Assembly (NCBI RefSeq): GCF_021129305.1
Contig: NZ_JAJOMB010000002.1
Span: 248,001 to 312,000, forward strand
Direction of reading: 5' to 3'
From: Kineosporia babensis
GTDB taxonomy: Bacteria > Actinomycetota > Actinomycetes > Actinomycetales > Kineosporiaceae
DNA: 64,000 nucleotides
The notes under the pieces are model-generated. The model worked only from the letters and a program-made list of their open reading frames with translations. It ran no database searches and had not been told where the DNA came from. Position numbers and translations under genes: made by a program. Positions 60,365 to 64,000 of the stretch are shown in pieces (position 1 is the first letter of the stretch; every line of letters starts with the position of its first letter).

Positions 60365-60580
60365 CTCTCGGCAGTCCCGACTGCTGAGAAAGAGACTAGC
60401 TCGCACCACCGACAATCTTGGCCAACCACCTAAAACGCCCATGCGGGGCAGGCGTCGCCGCAAAGGTTCCAAGCCACAAGCGTCCTCAAGATCGAAAGCG
60501 GTACAGCCGAACGCGAGACCGGTCCACGGACACTGAATTGGCCGTGTCACCCCCGACCGGCTCGCGGCACCGTAAAGGGC

Positions 60581-61411
60581 ATGCGCAGATTTGCCCAGGT
60601 GGATGTCTTCACTTCTCGGCCCGGTCTCGGCAACCCGGTGGCCGTCGTCCTCGATGCCGAAGGCCTCAGCGACGAGGAGATGCAGCGGCTGGCCAACTGG
60701 ACCAACCTCTCCGAGACCACTTTCGTACTGCCCGCGACCACCTCAAAGGCCGATTACCGGGTCAGGATCTTCACGCCCGGGCGCGAACTCCCGTTCGCGG
60801 GTCACCCCACGATCGGCACGTGCAAGGCGCTTGTGGACGTAGGTCAGCTCCAGTCGGGTGCCGCGTGGGTCCAGGAATGCGCCGCCGGGCTGGTCGAACT
60901 GCGGCGTTTGGACGATGGCGCGACGGCTTTCGCAGCGCCGGCGGCGGTCTCGGTGGAACCGCTGGTCGACGAGGAACTGTTCACCCGGGTGCTCGGGGGT
61001 GTGAAGGCGGACCAGCCGACGATCATCGAGATCGGCCCACGCTGGCTGGTCGGCCGGGTCCGGGTGGAGGAGTTGCACGCGTTGCAGCCTGACCTGGCTG
61101 CCTACCGGAAGCTCTGCGCGATCACGACAGACTTCACGCTCTACGCCCTGGACGCCGCCGGCGATCTGCACGTGCGCTCGTTCTTCGATGACGGGGGCAG
61201 CCTGATCGAGGACCCGGTCTGCGGCAGCGGTAACGCCTGCGTCGCCCGCCACGTGCAGCTGAGTGGGCTCGATGTGGCGCTGGGCAGTGGGTACCAGGCT
61301 TTCCAGGGGCGTCATCGGGGACGGGACGGTCGGATCTCGGTGCAGCTTGGTGAACAGAACTGGATCGGTGGCGAGGCAGTGACCGTCGTCTCGGGCACCA
61401 TCGCCGTCTGA
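60581..61411 (+). CDS. PhzF-family isomerase
   Basis: A 276-residue PhzF/DapF-fold protein. The family start RFAQVDVFTSRPGLGNPVAV, catalytic Glu45 in NLSETTFVLP, GHPTIGTCKAL and DPVCGSGNACVARH are all present, so it is likely active. Members isomerise small metabolites and appear in both primary and secondary metabolism. ATG at 60581, 216 bp after the divergent HNH start and 182 bp before the siderophore gene on the same strand. A link to the siderophore cluster is possible but not shown. Confidence 0.92.
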   Translation: MRRFAQVDVFTSRPGLGNPVAVVLDAEGLSDEEMQRLANWTNLSETTFVLPATTSKADYRVRIFTPGRELPFAGHPTIGTCKALVDVGQLQSGAAWVQECAAGLVELRRLDDGATAFAAPAAVSVEPLVDEELFTRVLGGVKADQPTIIEIGPRWLVGRVRVEELHALQPDLAAYRKLCAITTDFTLYALDAAGDLHVRSFFDDGGSLIEDPVCGSGNACVARHVQLSGLDVALGSGYQAFQGRHRGRDGRISVQLGEQNWIGGEAVTVVSGTIAV

Positions 61412-61527
61412 ACTGGGACGTCGGGCCGAAACTGTGGAGCAAGAGCCCGCTGAGTTGGAGGCCTTGGCCGGAATCTTCGAACCCGGAGCCACGTCGTCGG
61501 GACCAGGCACTGCACCTGTCGGGTGAA

Positions 61528-61546
61528 TTAGGGTAGCCTCACCTAA
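61528..61546. promoter_or_regulatory. Iron box (IdeR/DmdR-type)
   Basis: TTAGGGTAGCCTCACCTAA, the 19-bp pattern of the actinobacterial iron box TTAGGTTAGGCTAACCTAA with four mismatches and the TTAGG/CCTAA arms kept. It lies 48 bp before the monooxygenase start, where a repressor bound with Fe2+ would block the promoter. Confidence 0.8.
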
Positions 61547-61593
61547 GTAATTCGGGCGTCGAGCCCGGCTGCGGTGCGTCCCGGAGGCCCCTG

Positions 61594-62994
61594 GTGAGCT
61601 TGCTGTCATTCGACGGATCGTCCATGGGGACCCCGGACGAGCTGTCCCATCCCGTTCACGACCTGATCGGCGTCGGGTTCGGCCCGTCGAATCTCGCCCT
61701 GGCGATCGCCGCGGTGGAGCACAACGACGGGGCCGGGGACGGCGACCGGGTGGCGGTGCGGTTCTTCGAGCGGCAGCAGTCCTTCGGCTGGCACCGGGGC
61801 ATGCTGCTGGAGGACGCGACGATGCAGGTCTCGTTCCTGAAGGACCTGGTCACGATGCGGAACCCGACCAGCGGGTTCAGCTTTCTGGCCTACCTGCACG
61901 AGAACGGCCGGCTGGTCGACTTCATCAACCACAAGACGCTCTTCCCGCTGCGCCTGGAGTTCCACGGGTATCTGGAATGGGCTGCGGCCCGGGTGGCCGA
62001 CCTGGTCGACTGGGGCCACGAGGTGGTCTCGATCGAGCCGGTGATCAGCCAGGACGAGGTGGTCGCCGTCGATGTCACGGCTCGTGAGCTGACCGCGGAC
62101 GGCAACGGTCGCGAGGTCACCTACCGGGCCCGCAACGTGGTCATCGGCACCGGCCTGCAACCTCGTTTTCCCGAGGGGATCTCCGGTTCCGCGCACGTGT
62201 GGCACAACCACCAGCTGCTGCACCGGGTCGAGGAGATCGACGTGGACGCGGCCCGCCGGTTCGTGGTGGTCGGCGCCGGCCAGAGTGCGGCCGAGGTGAC
62301 GGCGTTTCTGCACGAGCGGTTCACGGCCGCCGAAGTGGTCTCCGTGTTCTCCCGCTACGGCTACAGCCCGTCCGACGACACCCCCTTCGCGAACCGGATC
62401 TTCGACCCGGAAGCGGTGGACGACTTCTACGACGCCCCGGCCGAGGTCAAGCAGATGCTGACGGGGTACCACTCCAACACCAACTACTCGGTGGTGGACG
62501 GTGACCTGATCGAAGAGCTGTACCGGCGTCAGTACCAGGAGAAGGTCACCGGGCACGAACGGCTGACCATGATGAACGTCTCCCGGGTGGAAGCGGTTCG
62601 TGAGCAGGCCGACCAGGTGAGCGTGACCGTGCGCTCGCTGGCTACCGGCCGCAGCGTCGACATGGACGCCGATCTCGCAGTTTTCGCCACTGGCTACGAC
62701 CACGTCGACCCGCGGCCGTTACTGGGCGACCTGGCTCCTGACTGCCGACTGGACGCCGAAGGCCGGCTGAAGGTGCAACGCGACTACCGGGTGGAGACCT
62801 CACCGGGGATCCGGGCGGGCATCTATCTGCAAGGCGGCACCGAACATACTCATGGGCTCTCGTCCGCACTGCTGTCGACGATCGCGGTGCGCTCCGGAGA
62901 GATCCTGACCTCGGTGGTCGGCGCTCGGGCGCAGGCGGCCAGGTCCCGGGGAGCGAAGGCACCGGCGGCTGCGCTGCGTGCCTTCTTGCGGTAG
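61594..62994 (+). CDS. L-ornithine/L-lysine N-hydroxylase of siderophore synthesis
   Basis: Flavin monooxygenase of 466 residues that hydroxylates the side-chain amine of ornithine or lysine to start hydroxamate siderophore assembly. FAD loop DLIGVGFGPSNLALAI, the family motif MQVSFLKDLVTMRNPTS, the NADPH loop VVGAGQSAAEV and the C-terminal TGYDHVDP and HTHGLSSALLS motifs are all present. Ornithine is favoured by my recall of PvdA-like sequences, not certain. GTG at 61594 has GGAGG. It lies behind an iron box and 6 bp before the NRPS gene. Confidence 0.9.
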   Translation: MSLLSFDGSSMGTPDELSHPVHDLIGVGFGPSNLALAIAAVEHNDGAGDGDRVAVRFFERQQSFGWHRGMLLEDATMQVSFLKDLVTMRNPTSGFSFLAYLHENGRLVDFINHKTLFPLRLEFHGYLEWAAARVADLVDWGHEVVSIEPVISQDEVVAVDVTARELTADGNGREVTYRARNVVIGTGLQPRFPEGISGSAHVWHNHQLLHRVEEIDVDAARRFVVVGAGQSAAEVTAFLHERFTAAEVVSVFSRYGYSPSDDTPFANRIFDPEAVDDFYDAPAEVKQMLTGYHSNTNYSVVDGDLIEELYRRQYQEKVTGHERLTMMNVSRVEAVREQADQVSVTVRSLATGRSVDMDADLAVFATGYDHVDPRPLLGDLAPDCRLDAEGRLKVQRDYRVETSPGIRAGIYLQGGTEHTHGLSSALLSTIAVRSGEILTSVVGARAQAARSRGAKAPAAALRAFLR

Positions 62995-63000
62995 GCCGAA

Positions 63001-64000
63001 GTGGATTTCCCGCTGACGCCGTTGCAGGAGGGGCTGCTGTTCGAGGTTCAGCAGCGCCGGGAAGACACCCCGGACGTCTACATCGGACAACTGGTGCTGG
63101 ACCTGCAAGGCGAGCTCGACCCCGTGCGCTGGCGGGCCGCGGCCCAAGGTCTGCTCGACCGGCACCCGAATCTGCGGGTGGCCTTCCGGCCGAGCCGGAC
63201 TGGCGAGAACGTGGCGTCGGCCGACCACGAGGTCACGCTGCCCTGGCAGGAGATCGACCTCGGGCAGATGTCCGCGGCGGGTTACGGCCGGGCCGTGCTG
63301 GAACAGGAACTGGCCGGGCTGCTGGAGACGGATCTGCTGCGCGGGTTCGAGCCTTCGGCGGCTCCGTTGATGCGGGCGACGTTGTACCGGCTCGGTCGGG
63401 CGCACCATCGGCTGGTGCTCACCTACCACCAGCTGCTGCTCGACAGCTGGTCAATGCCGGTGCTGCTGGAAGAGCTGCTCATCTTGGCTCGCTCGGACGA
63501 TACTGCCTCGGACGGTAAGGAACTTTCGCCGCCGTTGGATCATCGGCTGTATCTGGACTGGCTGAGCGAGCGCGATCAGGGGGCCGCGCTGAAGGCCTGG
63601 CGTGAAGAACTTGCCGGCCTGACCCGAGGCACCCTGGTGGCCGGCACTCTGCCGAACGACAACCAGCCGGCCCAGGTCGAACGGACGCCGACCAGGCAGA
63701 CGCCGACCAGGCAAGCACCGACCCGGTTGCCCGAGCGCCTGGTGACCGAGCTGGATCCGCAGACCACCGCCGCACTAGGTGATTTCGCCCAGAAGGAACG
63801 GGTCGAGCTGAGCACCGTTGTGCAGGGTGCCTGGGCGCTGGTGCTGTCGTTGCTGACCGGATCGCAGGACGTGGTGTTCGGCGCGACCGTGTCACCGGGC
63901 CCCGCACAACGGCCCGAGTCGGGAGTGGGGCAGTTCGCCAACACCGTGCCGGTCCGGTTGCGGATGGATCCGGCGCGGCCGATCGGCGAGATCCTGCGGA
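63001..64000 (+). CDS. Non-ribosomal peptide synthetase, 5' part (condensation domain)
   Basis: The first 333 residues of an NRPS, running off the right edge. It opens directly as a condensation domain: LTPLQEGLLFEVQQR, HPNLRVAF, LTYHQLLLDSWSMPVLLEEL, and a late VVFGATVSPGP and QFANTVPVR, the normal C-domain order. The core motif HHxxxDG reads H143-Q144-L-L-L-D148-S149: the second His, usually catalytic, is Gln and the Gly is Ser. A short TPTRQ tandem repeat (63685-63729) lies between its halves. GTG at 63001, six bases after the monooxygenase; clearly the siderophore operon. Peptide not predictable here. Confidence 0.93.
   Translation, partial: MDFPLTPLQEGLLFEVQQRREDTPDVYIGQLVLDLQGELDPVRWRAAAQGLLDRHPNLRVAFRPSRTGENVASADHEVTLPWQEIDLGQMSAAGYGRAVLEQELAGLLETDLLRGFEPSAAPLMRATLYRLGRAHHRLVLTYHQLLLDSWSMPVLLEELLILARSDDTASDGKELSPPLDHRLYLDWLSERDQGAALKAWREELAGLTRGTLVAGTLPNDNQPAQVERTPTRQTPTRQAPTRLPERLVTELDPQTTAALGDFAQKERVELSTVVQGAWALVLSLLTGSQDVVFGATVSPGPAQRPESGVGQFANTVPVRLRMDPARPIGEILR

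Noticed and set aside
1-64000. Prophage, insertion sequence, integrase or tRNA attachment site
   Set aside because: No transposase, integrase, phage structural gene or tRNA gene was recognised; composition is uniform apart from a few AT-rich promoter gaps.

Overview
The window is very GC-rich, densely coded DNA with frequent GTG starts and many ATGA/TGATG gene overlaps. It carries actinobacterial hallmarks: a pepN / mycothiol-nitroreductase-like / rpiB block, group II truncated haemoglobin, EttA, DUF222-HNH nucleases, a CebR-type operator and an IdeR/DmdR-type iron box. It looks like chromosomal DNA of a filamentous or motile high-GC actinobacterium. A member of the Kineosporiaceae or a relative is my guess, not something I can prove here. 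I see no rRNA, tRNA, CRISPR array, insertion sequence or prophage.

Layout. 1-1.1 kb: 5' part of a sugar-binding lipoprotein gene behind two CebR-like palindromes. 1.1-4 kb: a DUF402 protein and a DUF222-HNH nuclease. 4-7.6 kb: overlapping cobalamin operon cobL-cobM-cobF-cobK. 7.7-12 kb: proline-rich mini-ORF, GH13 alpha-glucosidase, DUF2505 protein and divergent ettA, closed by a 50-bp perfect palindrome. 12-19 kb: membrane protein, coiled-coil protein, TesB thioesterase with TetR regulator, SDR, quinone-oxidoreductase-like MDR, hot-dog thioesterase and a coupled unknown. 19-24.5 kb: GlbO, TetR with a divergent drug-type ABC exporter, VOC protein, AraC regulator and MscS channel.

24.6-41 kb: prolyl oligopeptidase; malQ coupled to a pentapeptide-repeat protein and a GH26-like enzyme; a second membrane-anchored GH26-like paralogue; pepN; an Rv2466c-like protein lacking its resolving cysteine; rpiB; a membrane PP2C/SpoIIE phosphatase; a secreted beta-helix protein; and a third, secreted GH26-like paralogue.

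41-52 kb: one long, tightly coupled Tad/Flp pilus operon on the minus strand (cpaB-like, tadZ-like, tadA, tadB, tadC, Flp-like pilin, three TadE/TadG-like pseudopilins). It ends in a 1172-residue membrane protein with an extracellular LysM domain and a cytoplasmic SARP/BTAD-like domain. Divergent from it are a lipoprotein and an overlapping secreted-protein gene. 54-60.5 kb: an EccC/FtsK-like protein without its motor domains, an unknown protein, a cluster of DnaA-box-like sites, an AHSA1 protein and a second DUF222-HNH nuclease. 60.5-64 kb: PhzF-like protein, then a probable iron-regulated siderophore operon (iron box, ornithine/lysine N-hydroxylase, start of an NRPS) that runs off the right edge.

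The most unusual items are the Tad operon with its LysM/BTAD membrane protein and repeat-encoded pilin leaders, the TadE-like gene whose reading frame lacks a convincing start, the motor-less EccC-like gene, the CPFA variant of the Rv2466c family, the starter condensation domain with a changed HHxxxDG motif, and the GH26-like trio.
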